38,055 nt of DNA from Pseudomonadota bacterium (GTDB taxonomy: Bacteria > Pseudomonadota > Gammaproteobacteria > Steroidobacterales > Steroidobacteraceae), in assembly GCA_021850555.1 (NCBI GenBank), contig JAJZLX010000101.1, forward strand, positions 1 through 38,055, written 5' to 3'. The position numbers and the translations under genes were made by a program. Under the pieces are notes generated by a model. It saw only the letters and a program-made list of their open reading frames with translations. It was not told the DNA's origin and did not search any database. Shown here in pieces: positions 8,670 to 16,463 of the stretch. The number at the start of each line of letters is the position of its first letter. The first letter of the stretch is position 1.

Positions 8670-9455
8670 ATGATCTGCAAGGGCAACATTCTCGTCCTGA
8701 CGGTGTGTCTTGGGATGGGGTCGGCTTCGGCCGCCTGGGCGGCAGGTTCCGGCGCAAGCCCGTGGCGCCTCTCGGCAGGCTACCAGTACACCAGCGGTGA
8801 TTACGGCGGTAGCCAGACCATCACCGAGACCTACGTGCCGGTGACTGCCGCCTATCGCTACCAGTCGGTGGCGATCCGGTTGACGGTACCTTATGTGAGC
8901 GTGACAGGTCCGGCGACGATCATCGACGACACCACCGGGGAGTTCGCCCCCGGCCCGGGCGGTACGCACGGCGGACTCGGGGATGTGCTGTTCTCGGGGA
9001 CGCTCTATGACCTGGTGCATTCGGAAGCAGCCCGGTTCCATCTGGATTTGACCGCGACGGTGAAATTCGGCACCGCGCATGCCTCCGAAGGACTCGGTAC
9101 GGGCGAGAACGACTATGCGGTGCAGCTCGATGCGTTGAAGGACATCGGTCGAGCGGGGCTGTTCGGGACGGCAGGATACGTGGTGCGCGGCAGTCCCGGT
9201 CGCATCCATCTGCGCGATGTGCCATTCGGCGAGATCGGCGCAGACCTGCTGCTGAGGCAAGGGGTGCGGGCCGGGGTGAGTTTTTCGTACCGACCCTCGG
9301 CGATCATCAATTATGAGTCGGTGAAGGAAGCCGCTGTGTTCGTGGCATTCGCCGGCCCAAGTGGACTGATCTTCCACCCCTCGTTGTTCAAGGGATTCGG
9401 CAACAGCAGTCCATCGTGGGGTGCCGCGCTGGTGGTGAACTGGCATCCGTCCTGA
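8670..9455 (+). CDS. Outer-membrane beta-barrel protein, transporter-like (phenol MetA-type)
   Basis: This 261-residue protein has a signal peptide (about 1-24, ending AWA) and alternating amphipathic beta strands ending in an outer-membrane-style C-terminal strand. The pattern near residues 30-70, with YQYTSGDYGG and VPVTAAYRYQSVAIRLTVPYVSV, resembles the family named after MetA of phenol degradation, often annotated simply as transporter. GAGGAA lies just before the ATG, 12 bp after the preceding secreted-protein gene, so the two form a unit. The substrate is unknown, and an outer-membrane structural role is also possible. Family assignment rests on strand pattern and typical phrases, not a search. 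Confidence 0.65.
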   Translation: MICKGNILVLTVCLGMGSASAAWAAGSGASPWRLSAGYQYTSGDYGGSQTITETYVPVTAAYRYQSVAIRLTVPYVSVTGPATIIDDTTGEFAPGPGGTHGGLGDVLFSGTLYDLVHSEAARFHLDLTATVKFGTAHASEGLGTGENDYAVQLDALKDIGRAGLFGTAGYVVRGSPGRIHLRDVPFGEIGADLLLRQGVRAGVSFSYRPSAIINYESVKEAAVFVAFAGPSGLIFHPSLFKGFGNSSPSWGAALVVNWHPS

Positions 9456-9849
9456 GGTGATGGCCGCTCAGCGGGGATGGCTGGCGGCCCACCGCTTCCC
9501 AAACAGCATGCGCTCGACTTGCGAGTCGGACCCTTTGATCGTATTGCTGCGCGGCGCGCGCGGGCATCCGCCGGCCGGTGAAGACCAATCCGAGGCCCGC
9601 ATGGTAGCGCTACCGGTAGCCAGGGGCGCTGCAAGGCGGTAGCATCCGGACTGATTCCCGCGCCTCGACGGCTGCGGGGTCGGCTTTGAGCCCTTGTCGA
9701 TCGGGTTATGAGCTGCTTCGCGCTGCGCCTTGGCGCAGCGGTCGGGAGCAGTGCGCCTCCTGGAGGCCTGCAGCCGCTCACGGGGTTCAGGGGTTCGGAA
9801 TTCACCCTACTGCCCATCGGGATCCGAGGCGGATCGAAGGAGGCCTTTG
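9456..9849. other. Intergenic region upstream of transaldolase
   Basis: No gene can be supported in these 394 bases. The notable feature is a pair of overlapping palindromes (9603-9620). A strong ribosome binding site, AAGGAGG at 9837-9843, precedes the transaldolase start. Confidence 0.5.
9603..9620. promoter_or_regulatory. LacI/GntR-type operator-like double palindrome
   Basis: GGTAGCGCTACC (9603-9614) and GCTACCGGTAGC (9609-9620) are two perfect 12-bp palindromes sharing six bases. The first has the TAGCGCTA core common in operators of LacI-family sugar regulators in gammaproteobacteria. It lies about 230 bp before the transaldolase gene. No regulator gene of that family is in the window. 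Confidence 0.4.
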
Positions 9850-10944
9850 ATGAACAAAGCAACGCTCGAGCTCAACCGCGCAGGCCAGAGCCTGTGGCTG
9901 GACAACATCACGCGCGAGCTGCTGACGAGCGGCACACTGCGCCGCTACATCGAGGAGCTGTCGGTCACGGGGCTCACCTCGAACCCGACGATCTTCGATC
10001 AGGCGATGAAGCATGGTGCGGCCTACGACGAGGATCTGCACAGGCTCGCCTCGCGCGGTCTTGCGGTCGAAGAGGTGTTCTTCCAGGTTGCGTTGGAGGA
10101 CCTCACGCAAGCGGCTGATCTTTTCCGCCCGGTGCACGAGCGCACGGCGGGCTTTGACGGCTGGGTGTCGCTCGAGGTCTCCCCGCACCTCGCGCGAGAC
10201 ACGCGCGCAACGCTCGAGCAGGCCCGGGAGCTGCACGCACGCGCCGACCGTCCCAACCTCTTCATCAAGATTCCCGGTACCCCGGAGGGCCTGCCCGCGA
10301 TCGAGGAAGCGATTTTCTCGGGGGTGCCCGTGAACGTGACGCTGCTGTTCTCGGCCGGACAGTATGTCGCGGCGGCGGGGGCGTGGCTTCGAGGCATCGA
10401 GCGGCGCATCGAGGCGGGATTGAGCCCCAACGTCGCCTCCGTGGCATCCCTGTTCCTCAGCCGATGGGATGTGGCGACCGCGGCCCAGGTGCCTGCCGCG
10501 CTGGTGAACCGGCTGGGGCTTGCCATCGGCCGCAGCGCCTATCGGGAGTACTGCCGGCTGTTGAGCTCGCCGCGCTGGCTGCGGGCCATGAATGCAGGCG
10601 TTCGGCCGCAGCGGCTGCTTTTTGCGAGCACCGGAACCAAGGATCCGAAGGCCTCGGATGTGCTCTACGTCGAGGGACTCGTCGGACCGCTCACGATCAA
10701 TACCATGCCCGAGAGCACGCTGAAGGCCTTTGCCGATCATGGCACGGTGCAGAAGGCGATCGAGGCCGACGGCGGGGACAGTGAGGCGGTGCTCGCGCAG
10801 TTCAGCAAGGCGGGTGTGAATCTCGCGGCGCTCGCCGAGAAGCTGCAGCAGGATGGCGCGGCGGCCTTCGTCAAGTCCTGGGACGACCTGATGGACGGAA
10901 TCGGCGCGAAGGCGGGGGCGCTGAAGCGGGCCGCGTCGGGTTAG
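9850..10944 (+). CDS. tal: Transaldolase
   Basis: This 364-residue enzyme moves a dihydroxyacetone unit between sugar phosphates (sedoheptulose-7-phosphate plus glyceraldehyde-3-phosphate giving erythrose-4-phosphate and fructose-6-phosphate) in the cytosolic non-oxidative pentose phosphate pathway. The family signature GLTSNPTIFDQAM is near residues 38-50. The Schiff-base lysine is probably Lys140 in NLFIKIPGTPEG, followed by VNVTLLFSAGQY. A second conserved stretch, FASTGTKDPKASD, is near 258-270. Its length fits the longer class found in many bacteria. The start is fixed by AAGGAGG six bases upstream; an in-frame start at 9730 would add a non-conserved extension. It stands alone and converges with the amidotransferase gene. 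Confidence 0.95.
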   Translation: MNKATLELNRAGQSLWLDNITRELLTSGTLRRYIEELSVTGLTSNPTIFDQAMKHGAAYDEDLHRLASRGLAVEEVFFQVALEDLTQAADLFRPVHERTAGFDGWVSLEVSPHLARDTRATLEQARELHARADRPNLFIKIPGTPEGLPAIEEAIFSGVPVNVTLLFSAGQYVAAAGAWLRGIERRIEAGLSPNVASVASLFLSRWDVATAAQVPAALVNRLGLAIGRSAYREYCRLLSSPRWLRAMNAGVRPQRLLFASTGTKDPKASDVLYVEGLVGPLTINTMPESTLKAFADHGTVQKAIEADGGDSEAVLAQFSKAGVNLAALAEKLQQDGAAAFVKSWDDLMDGIGAKAGALKRAASG

Positions 10945-10981
10945 GTGCGTAGGGCTGCGCTGCACCTGCGCCGGCGGCCGC

Positions 10982-11761
10982 TCAAACTGCGATCACTTCT
11001 CCCTCCGCGAGGGGACGCCAGTCCTCGCTGGTGAGCGGAACGCTTGCGAGCAGTTCGATCTGCTGATCCGGCCCACCGGTCTCGAGAGTGATGCCAGCCT
11101 CGATCAGGGCGTCCGGGTCGTTCCGGCAGCCCCGGCTGAGCCGCCACAGCCCCGGAGGCCCGATCCGCCCATCGGCCTGAATGCGGCGGTGAGCGTGCGC
11201 GAAGAGGCTCAGACCGTCGCAGTAGAGAAAGTTCGCCGGCCCGAGCTCGCGCATCTGCTCGGCGAAGCGCGCCACGATCTCGAGCCGGTGCGTGAGCGGC
11301 GGCGGATGCGCTTGCCTCCATAGCACCGCCATCCGGTCGAACAGCAGGCAGGCGGCGAGCTCGGAGTCGGTCTCCCCGAGCGGCAGGAAGCGGCTGGGTG
11401 TCAGTCCGTAAAGCTGCTCGATGCCCTCCAGTCGGCCATTGTGCGCAAAGCAATGCATGCGCCCGCCGATCTCACGCGCGAACGGCTGGGTGTTGGCGAG
11501 CGCCACCGCCCCCCGTGTCGCATGGCGGACATGGGAGATGAGGAGTCGCGTTTGCACGCGCCGGCCTTCGATGAATGCCAGCCAGGGGCTGTCGCGCGCC
11601 GGCTGCGGCTCTCGATACACGCGCAGATCCGTTCCGTCGGCGAGCGCAATGCCCCAGCCGTCGATCAGCCGATGCTCGAGGCCGCCGCGCTCGGCAAAGC
11701 GTCGCAGGGTGAAGGTTGCCGCCGTCGGCAGGCGGCTCGAGAGGCCGAAAAGCTCGCACAT
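10982..11761 (-). CDS. Class II glutamine amidotransferase (YafJ-like)
   Basis: This 259-residue protein begins MCELFGLSSRLP. After removal of Met, Cys2 becomes the N-terminal nucleophile of a class II (Ntn-type) glutamine amidotransferase, which is why the second of two adjacent ATG codons (11764 and 11761) is chosen. Family features include ISHVRHATRG near 79-88, FAHNGRLEG and the E-T-D-S-E segment around 120-140. The fold releases ammonia from glutamine, but YafJ-like members have no well-established acceptor. It is divergent from a kinase-like fusion gene, with a symmetric inverted repeat between them. The cytosolic role is unknown. Confidence 0.85.
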   Translation of the reverse strand: MCELFGLSSRLPTAATFTLRRFAERGGLEHRLIDGWGIALADGTDLRVYREPQPARDSPWLAFIEGRRVQTRLLISHVRHATRGAVALANTQPFAREIGGRMHCFAHNGRLEGIEQLYGLTPSRFLPLGETDSELAACLLFDRMAVLWRQAHPPPLTHRLEIVARFAEQMRELGPANFLYCDGLSLFAHAHRRIQADGRIGPPGLWRLSRGCRNDPDALIEAGITLETGGPDQQIELLASVPLTSEDWRPLAEGEVIAV

Positions 11762-11819
11762 CATTCGCTCCAACCCGTAAGGCTAGGGCGCTTGTGCACG
11801 GCCGGCCAGTGGGGGGATT

Positions 11820-11853
11820 ACCTACGGCGGCCCGCGGGCGCTCGGCCGTAGGT
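11820..11853. promoter_or_regulatory. Inverted repeat between divergent genes
   Basis: ACCTACGGC (11820-11828) and GCCGTAGGT (11845-11853) are perfect inverted arms. Flanking GATT and GAATC extend the symmetry imperfectly. A perfect GCCCGCGGGC palindrome (11830-11839) sits near the centre. Its position between the divergent amidotransferase and kinase genes suggests an operator or a cruciform-forming element. Confidence 0.45.
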
Positions 11854-11879
11854 GAATCCACTGATTTGAGAAGGCGGCC

Positions 11880-13559
11880 ATGCGCTTAGGGTGGCCGGTA
11901 GTTGCCGGGGTGAAGACCATGTGTGATTCGCAGCACGTCACCGGCGCCGGTCCGGCGAGGTTGCCGCCCGCACTGGCCGGCTTGATGGCGCCACTTGCCT
12001 ATCCGCACCCGGTCGATGCCGTCGAGCTCCTCGAGACTCCGATCTCCTGGGTGTTGCTCGCCGGGCGGTTCGCCTACAAGGTGAAGCGGCCGGTGCGCTA
12101 TCCGTTCATCGATCTCACCTCGCCCGAGCGCAGGAGATTTCTCTGCGAGGAGGAGCTGCGGCTCAACCGGCGGTTCGCGCCGGCGCTTTACCTCGAAGTC
12201 TGCGAGATTGTGAGCGTCGAGGGGGCGCCGAGGATACGCCTGCGCGCCCGCGATCCGGGGCAGGCTCACGGTGGCGTTCTCGAGCATGCCGTGCGCATGC
12301 ACAGATTTTCACGGTCGGACGAGCTCGATCACCTGCTGGCGACCCACCGCGTCGAGCCTCTCGAGCTCGAGGCGTTCGGGCGCAGTCTCGCCGAAGTCCA
12401 CAGCACGCTTCCCGAGGCGCAGGCGGACTCGCCCTGGGGGACACCCGAGGGCGTGAAGACTCAGCTCATTCGCAACCTCCTGGAGTGCGTCGAGGCGGCC
12501 CGCGATCTCGGCACCGCCGAGGAGGTGCTCGCGCTGCGTCAGCAGTTCGAGCAACGCATCGACGCCGCGAGGCCCTGCATGCTCGTGAGGCGGGAAACAG
12601 GGCGTGTGCGCGAGTGTCACGGCGATCTGCACAGCCGCAACATCGTGCGTCTCGACACGGGCCTGGTCGCATTCGACTGCCTGGAGTACGAGCCGGCGTT
12701 CCGCTGGATCGACGTGGCTGACGAGATCGCCTTTCTCACGAGCGATCTCGGCGCGCGCCATTGCGGGCGCCACGCTCATGCGTTCCTCAGCGGTTATCTC
12801 GCGCGCGGCGGCGATTACCACGCCTGCAGGCTCATAAGGCTTTACGAGGTCCATCGTGCGCTCGTTCGCGCGAAAGTGGCGGCGCTTTCCGCGGCGGGGC
12901 TCGCTCAGGGGCCGCAGCGGCAATCCCTGCGCCAGGAGCATCTGCGTCTGATCGCCCATGCGGCGGCGGCGTTGACGCCAGGCAAACCGCTGCTTCTCGT
13001 GATGTGCGGCCTGTCGGGCTCGGGCAAGACCTGGCTCGCGCGCCTGCTCGCGGAGCGGCTCTCGGCGCTGCACCTGCGCTCGGATGTGGAGCGAAAGCGG
13101 CGCGCGGGACTCGACCCACTGGCGAAGTCCAGCTCCGGGCTCGCCGAAGGGCTGTATTCGAGCAGGATGAATGCGCGCGTCTACGATGATCTCGCGCGCG
13201 CCGCGCAAGACGGGCTGTCCGGAGGCTACGATGTGATCGTCGATGCCACCTTCCTCAGCCGCGATCAACGTGCGCGATTCGCCGAGTTGGGCGCCACGCT
13301 CGGCTCAGCCACTCACTTCGTCTGCTGTCAGGCGCCGCCGGCGGTGCTGCGCGCGCGGGTTCTGGCGCGAGCCCGCGCGGCGCTCGATCCATCGGAGGCC
13401 GATTTGTCCGTGCTCGAGTGGCAGCGCGACAGAATCGAGCCCTTCGCCGCCGACGATCCTTTCGATGTGATCTACGTGGAGTCCGCCGATCGCGAGGCGC
13501 TCGAGAAAGTGTTGCGACGGACGGAACGATCAGCGGCAGGGGAGTCTCCCGCCGCTTGA
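11880..13559 (+). CDS. Bifunctional APH-type kinase / P-loop ATPase fusion
   Basis: This 559-residue cytosolic protein joins two domains. The first (about 30-350) is an aminoglycoside-phosphotransferase/choline-kinase fold with VLLAGRFAYKVKRPV near the start, the catalytic loop HGDLHSRNI (247-255) and AFDCLEYEPAFRWIDVADE with the metal-binding Asp. The second (about 370-550) is a small P-loop kinase-like ATPase with GLSGSGKT (377-384) and VIVDATFLSRDQR as Walker B region. Such fusions are widespread and usually annotated by domain only; antibiotic resistance is not implied. The start ATG has GAGAAGG five bases upstream; an ATG at 11919 is possible. It is followed by a strong hairpin and a convergent pirin gene. 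Confidence 0.85.
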   Translation: MRLGWPVVAGVKTMCDSQHVTGAGPARLPPALAGLMAPLAYPHPVDAVELLETPISWVLLAGRFAYKVKRPVRYPFIDLTSPERRRFLCEEELRLNRRFAPALYLEVCEIVSVEGAPRIRLRARDPGQAHGGVLEHAVRMHRFSRSDELDHLLATHRVEPLELEAFGRSLAEVHSTLPEAQADSPWGTPEGVKTQLIRNLLECVEAARDLGTAEEVLALRQQFEQRIDAARPCMLVRRETGRVRECHGDLHSRNIVRLDTGLVAFDCLEYEPAFRWIDVADEIAFLTSDLGARHCGRHAHAFLSGYLARGGDYHACRLIRLYEVHRALVRAKVAALSAAGLAQGPQRQSLRQEHLRLIAHAAAALTPGKPLLLVMCGLSGSGKTWLARLLAERLSALHLRSDVERKRRAGLDPLAKSSSGLAEGLYSSRMNARVYDDLARAAQDGLSGGYDVIVDATFLSRDQRARFAELGATLGSATHFVCCQAPPAVLRARVLARARAALDPSEADLSVLEWQRDRIEPFAADDPFDVIYVESADREALEKVLRRTERSAAGESPAA

Positions 13560-13571
13560 GGTCACCTGTGT

Positions 13572-13599
13572 GCCGGGGCCGGCATCCGCCGGCCCCGGC
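13572..13599. terminator. Bidirectional hairpin between convergent genes
   Basis: GCCGGGGCCGGC (13572-13583) and GCCGGCCCCGGC (13588-13599) form a perfect 12-bp stem with loop ATCC. It lies between the kinase fusion gene (+) and the pirin gene (-). There is no T-run on either side, so it may stop transcription only weakly or protect the RNA ends. Confidence 0.55.
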
Positions 13600-13607
13600 G
13601 GCATCCC

Positions 13608-14543
13608 TCAGAACCTGCCCCCCTGATAGTCCTCGAACGCCTGCATCAGCTCCTCGCGGGTGTTCATGACGAAGGGGCCGTACTTGGCCACCGGCTCGCG
13701 CAGCGGCCGCCCCGCGACGAGGATGGCGCGTGCGGGCTGCGCGACCGTGTCCTTCCCGGCGGGGGCAACGCCCTCGACGCGCACGCTCTCGCCCTCGGCG
13801 AGCACCGCGAGCTGATGAGTGTCGACCGTGGCGGGGCGATCGCCGTCGCCGACGCGCATCGCGCCCTCGTAGACGTAGAGAAACGCCGCGTGCCCGGCGG
13901 GCAGCGCGTGCGAGAAGCGCACGCCCGGCTCGAGCTCGATGTCGAGGTAGGTCGGGTCGGTCGCAGGTTGAGCGATGGGCCCCGCGACGCCCGCCACCTC
14001 CCCGGCGATCACCTTCACCCGCGCCCCCTCTACGGTCACGGCGGGAATCTTCTGCGGCCCGAACTCCTGGTACTTCGGCGCGGTCATCTTGTCCCTGGCG
14101 GGCAGGTTGATCCACAGCTGAAAGCCGCGCATGCGCCCTTCCTGCTGCTCGGGCATCTCGGAGTGCACGATGCCGCGGCCGGCCGTCATCCACTGCACGC
14201 TGCCCGGCACGAGCACGCCCTCGTGGCCGTGATTGTCGCGGTGGCGCATGCACCCATCGAGCATGTAGGTGACCGTCTCGAAGCCGCGGTGCGGATGGTC
14301 CGGGAAGCCTGCGATGTAATCGCCGGGATTGTCGGTGCCGAACTCATCGAGCATCAGGAACGGATCGAGGTCCGGGAGCTGCCCCTGGCCGATCACGCGT
14401 GTCAGCTTGACGCCGGCCCCGTCCGAGGTCGGCATGCCGCGTACGAGCCGGGCGATGCCTCGTGTGGATGAGGCATCAGGCGCCCCGCCCGTGCGGGGCC
14501 GGTGCTGCGCACCGTGCAAAATCTTGCCAGACGATTCTGTCAT
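13608..14543 (-). CDS. Pirin family protein
   Basis: This 311-residue bicupin belongs to the pirin family. The N-terminal cupin carries the metal-site pattern His83, His85 (in FPDHPHRGFETVTY), His127 and Glu129 (in GRGIVHSEMP). Bacterial members include quercetin 2,3-dioxygenases such as YhhW, but many have unknown substrates. GAGGAG lies seven bases before the ATG. The azoreductase gene ends 45 bp upstream on the same strand, so the two form a likely operon for handling quinone-like or aromatic electrophiles. The N-terminus is about 40 residues longer than many homologues. Confidence 0.88.
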   Translation of the reverse strand: MTESSGKILHGAQHRPRTGGAPDASSTRGIARLVRGMPTSDGAGVKLTRVIGQGQLPDLDPFLMLDEFGTDNPGDYIAGFPDHPHRGFETVTYMLDGCMRHRDNHGHEGVLVPGSVQWMTAGRGIVHSEMPEQQEGRMRGFQLWINLPARDKMTAPKYQEFGPQKIPAVTVEGARVKVIAGEVAGVAGPIAQPATDPTYLDIELEPGVRFSHALPAGHAAFLYVYEGAMRVGDGDRPATVDTHQLAVLAEGESVRVEGVAPAGKDTVAQPARAILVAGRPLREPVAKYGPFVMNTREELMQAFEDYQGGRF

Positions 14544-14588
14544 GAGAATCTCCTCGGGGCTGGTGTGCGTTGCCGTTGCGAGCGGCGC

Positions 14589-15197
14589 TCAGGCGGCGAG
14601 CCGGGCCACCTCCGCGGTCGCCGCCTCGATCGCCGCCCGGCGCTGATCGGCGCTGATGTTGAGCCCCTCGGCCCGCACGAATGTCAGATCGGTGATGCCG
14701 AGAAAGCCGAGGATACCGCGCAAGTAGCTCTCCTGGTGATCGAGGAACGCCGCGGGGGATTGCGGGCCGTAGAACCCGCCGCGGGAGGAGGCGACGATCA
14801 CCTTCTTCGCGCCGGCGAGCCCCTCGGGACCTTTTTCCGTGTAGCGGAAAGTCTTGCCGGCGACCGCGATCCGGTCGATCCAGGCCTTCAGCTGCGAGGA
14901 GATCGAGAAGTTGTACATGGGCGCGCCCACCACGACGACGTCGGCCGCGAGAAAGTCCTCGAGCGCCTTGCCGCCGCGCGCGAGGTCCTCGAGCAGGGAC
15001 GGGGACTCCGGGGTGGCGCCCTGGGCGGCCGCCAGGTGCGCTCCGGTCAGATGCCCGATGGGCTCGGCGCCAAGATCGGTGTAGCTTACCTCGATGCCCG
15101 CATGGGCCTCGCGCAGGCGTTTGACGATGGCCGAGCTCAGTTGGCGGCTGACCGAATTCTGGCCGAGAATGCTGGCGTCGACGTGCAGGAGTTTCAT
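14589..15197 (-). CDS. azoR: FMN-dependent NADH-azoreductase
   Basis: This 202-residue flavodoxin-fold enzyme begins [18 protein letters not shown], the FMN-phosphate binding start of AzoR. It contains [18 protein letters not shown] and SRGGFYG, both family signatures. AzoR proteins reduce quinones and azo compounds with NADH and protect cells from thiol-reactive quinones. An in-frame start at 15275 would read across the divergent promoter and is rejected. The pirin gene follows on the same strand, and an HxlR-type regulator is divergent, as in known quinone-responsive azoR loci. Confidence 0.93.
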   Translation of the reverse strand: MKLLHVDASILGQNSVSRQLSSAIVKRLREAHAGIEVSYTDLGAEPIGHLTGAHLAAAQGATPESPSLLEDLARGGKALEDFLAADVVVVGAPMYNFSISSQLKAWIDRIAVAGKTFRYTEKGPEGLAGAKKVIVASSRGGFYGPQSPAAFLDHQESYLRGILGFLGITDLTFVRAEGLNISADQRRAAIEAATAEVARLAA

Positions 15198-15211
15198 GCA
15201 GACCTCGATAT

Positions 15212-15228
15212 GGTATAAAATGAGTACC
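15212..15228. promoter_or_regulatory. Divergent azoR/hxlR control region with GGTA...TACC repeat
   Basis: GGTA (15212-15215) and TACC (15225-15228) form a small inverted repeat around an AT-rich centre that holds TATAAA (15214-15219), a good -10 box for the regulator gene. The region lies 15 bp before azoR and 50 bp before hxlR. Autoregulation by the HxlR protein is a natural inference. Confidence 0.4.
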
Positions 15229-15277
15229 GAGGATAAGTATGTAATTGTCGGGGGCGGAGGCACAAGAAGGCACACCG

Positions 15278-15748
15278 ATGCGACAGAGTGAAACCGATGT
15301 AACCCACGGGGGGAGTGCGCTCCCGAGCGCGGAGTGCCCGAAGATCAGCCAGGTGCTGGCGCGGGTCGGCGAGAAGTGGAGCGTCCTCATCATCATCATG
15401 CTGACCGAGCGGCCGCGGCGCTTCTCGGAGCTGAAACGCGCCATCGGCGGAATATCTCAGCGAATGCTGACGCTGTGCCTGCGCGGCCTGGAGCGCGACG
15501 GGCTGGTGAAGCGGACGGTTTACCCGGTCGTGCCGCCAAAGGTCGAGTACGAGCTCACTCCTCTCGGCCGGTCTTTGCGCGAGCCGGTCACTCAGCTCGC
15601 CAAATGGGCGCAGAGCCACATCGCCGAGCTCGACGCCGCGCGGGAGGCGTTCGACCGGAAGGAATCCCTCGAGCGCAGCAAGGCCCAGAGTGCCCCGGAG
15701 TGGGCGGGCACCGGACAGAGCGGATGGATGGAGTCGCGCAGGCGTTGA
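15278..15748 (+). CDS. HxlR-family transcriptional regulator
   Basis: This 156-residue winged-helix protein has the HxlR/DUF24 core [23 protein letters not shown] (20-42), [19 protein letters not shown] and the wing with [16 protein letters not shown]. Cys20 occupies the place of the redox-sensing N-terminal cysteine of YodB- and QorR-type members, which respond to quinones or diamide. The ATG at 15278 follows AAGG; the TTG at 15245 is less likely. It is divergent from azoR-pirin, its probable targets. Redox sensing is inferred from the Cys position. The C-terminal ~30 residues are polar and not conserved. Confidence 0.88.
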   Translation: MRQSETDVTHGGSALPSAECPKISQVLARVGEKWSVLIIIMLTERPRRFSELKRAIGGISQRMLTLCLRGLERDGLVKRTVYPVVPPKVEYELTPLGRSLREPVTQLAKWAQSHIAELDAAREAFDRKESLERSKAQSAPEWAGTGQSGWMESRRR

Positions 15749-15766
15749 TCCCGGGCCGTCCCGGGA
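15749..15766. terminator. Short hairpin after hxlR
   Basis: TCCCGGG (15749-15755) and CCCGGGA (15760-15766) form a perfect 7-bp stem with loop CCGT, directly after the hxlR stop and before the end of the convergent histidine operon. There is no T-run, so terminator activity is uncertain. Confidence 0.35.
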
Positions 15767-15809
15767 GGCGGCATCGGCGCAGGGCGGTGTGAGCGCGCGC
15801 TCGGCCCGC

Positions 15810-16463
15810 TCAGCGTGGGTTGGCGTGCCGCGAGGCGAGCTCCGCGGCCACGCGCTCGAGCGACAGGCCCCGGCTCTTGAGCAGCAACAGCAGGTGGTAG
15901 AGGAGGTCGGCCGACTCGCCGAGGAGCTTCTCCTCCGTCTCGGCAACGGCCGCCAACGCCACTTCCAGCCCTTCCTCCCCGACCTTCTGCGCCATCCTCT
16001 TCAGCCCCTGAGCGTACAGGCGCGCGGTGTAGCTGCCCTCGGGACGATCCGCGATCCGCTGCGCGATCACCGATTCCAGCTCGCCGAGGAACGCGAGCGG
16101 CGCGCCGGCCGGCGTCTGCGCGCCGAAGCAGGTGGCGGTGCCGAGGTGGCATACCGGGCCGCGCGGCCGGGCGGTGACGAGCAGCGCATCACCGTCGCAG
16201 TCGGCGCGTACCGATACCAGATCGAGCGTGTTGCCCGAGGTCTCGCCTTTTTCCCACAGGCGGCCCCGGCTGCGGCTGAAGAACACCACCCGAGCCCGCG
16301 CGAAGGTCTGAATCAGCGCCTCGCGGCTCATGTAGCCGAGCATGAGCACCGCGCCGCCGCCATCCTGCACTACCGCCGGCAGCAGCCCATTCATCTTCTC
16401 GAAGTCGAGCCGATCGATATCCGCCGGGCCGAGCGCATGGGCGGGAAATCCGATGTGACTCAA
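15810..16463 (-). CDS. hisI: Bifunctional phosphoribosyl-AMP cyclohydrolase / phosphoribosyl-ATP pyrophosphatase
   Basis: This 217-residue HisIE fusion performs steps 2 and 3 of histidine synthesis. The N-terminal cyclohydrolase half shows [26 protein letters not shown], the metal-binding ADCDGD and the Cys pair around [11 protein letters not shown]. The C-terminal pyrophosphatase half shows [16 protein letters not shown] and the acidic helix [13 protein letters not shown]. The start is TTG at 16463, whose TTGA overlaps the hisF stop by four bases, the coupling used elsewhere in this operon. No ATG lies nearby, and the next ATG would remove part of the cyclohydrolase fold. It is the last gene of the his operon. 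Confidence 0.92.
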   Translation of the reverse strand: MSHIGFPAHALGPADIDRLDFEKMNGLLPAVVQDGGGAVLMLGYMSREALIQTFARARVVFFSRSRGRLWEKGETSGNTLDLVSVRADCDGDALLVTARPRGPVCHLGTATCFGAQTPAGAPLAFLGELESVIAQRIADRPEGSYTARLYAQGLKRMAQKVGEEGLEVALAAVAETEEKLLGESADLLYHLLLLLKSRGLSLERVAAELASRHANPR

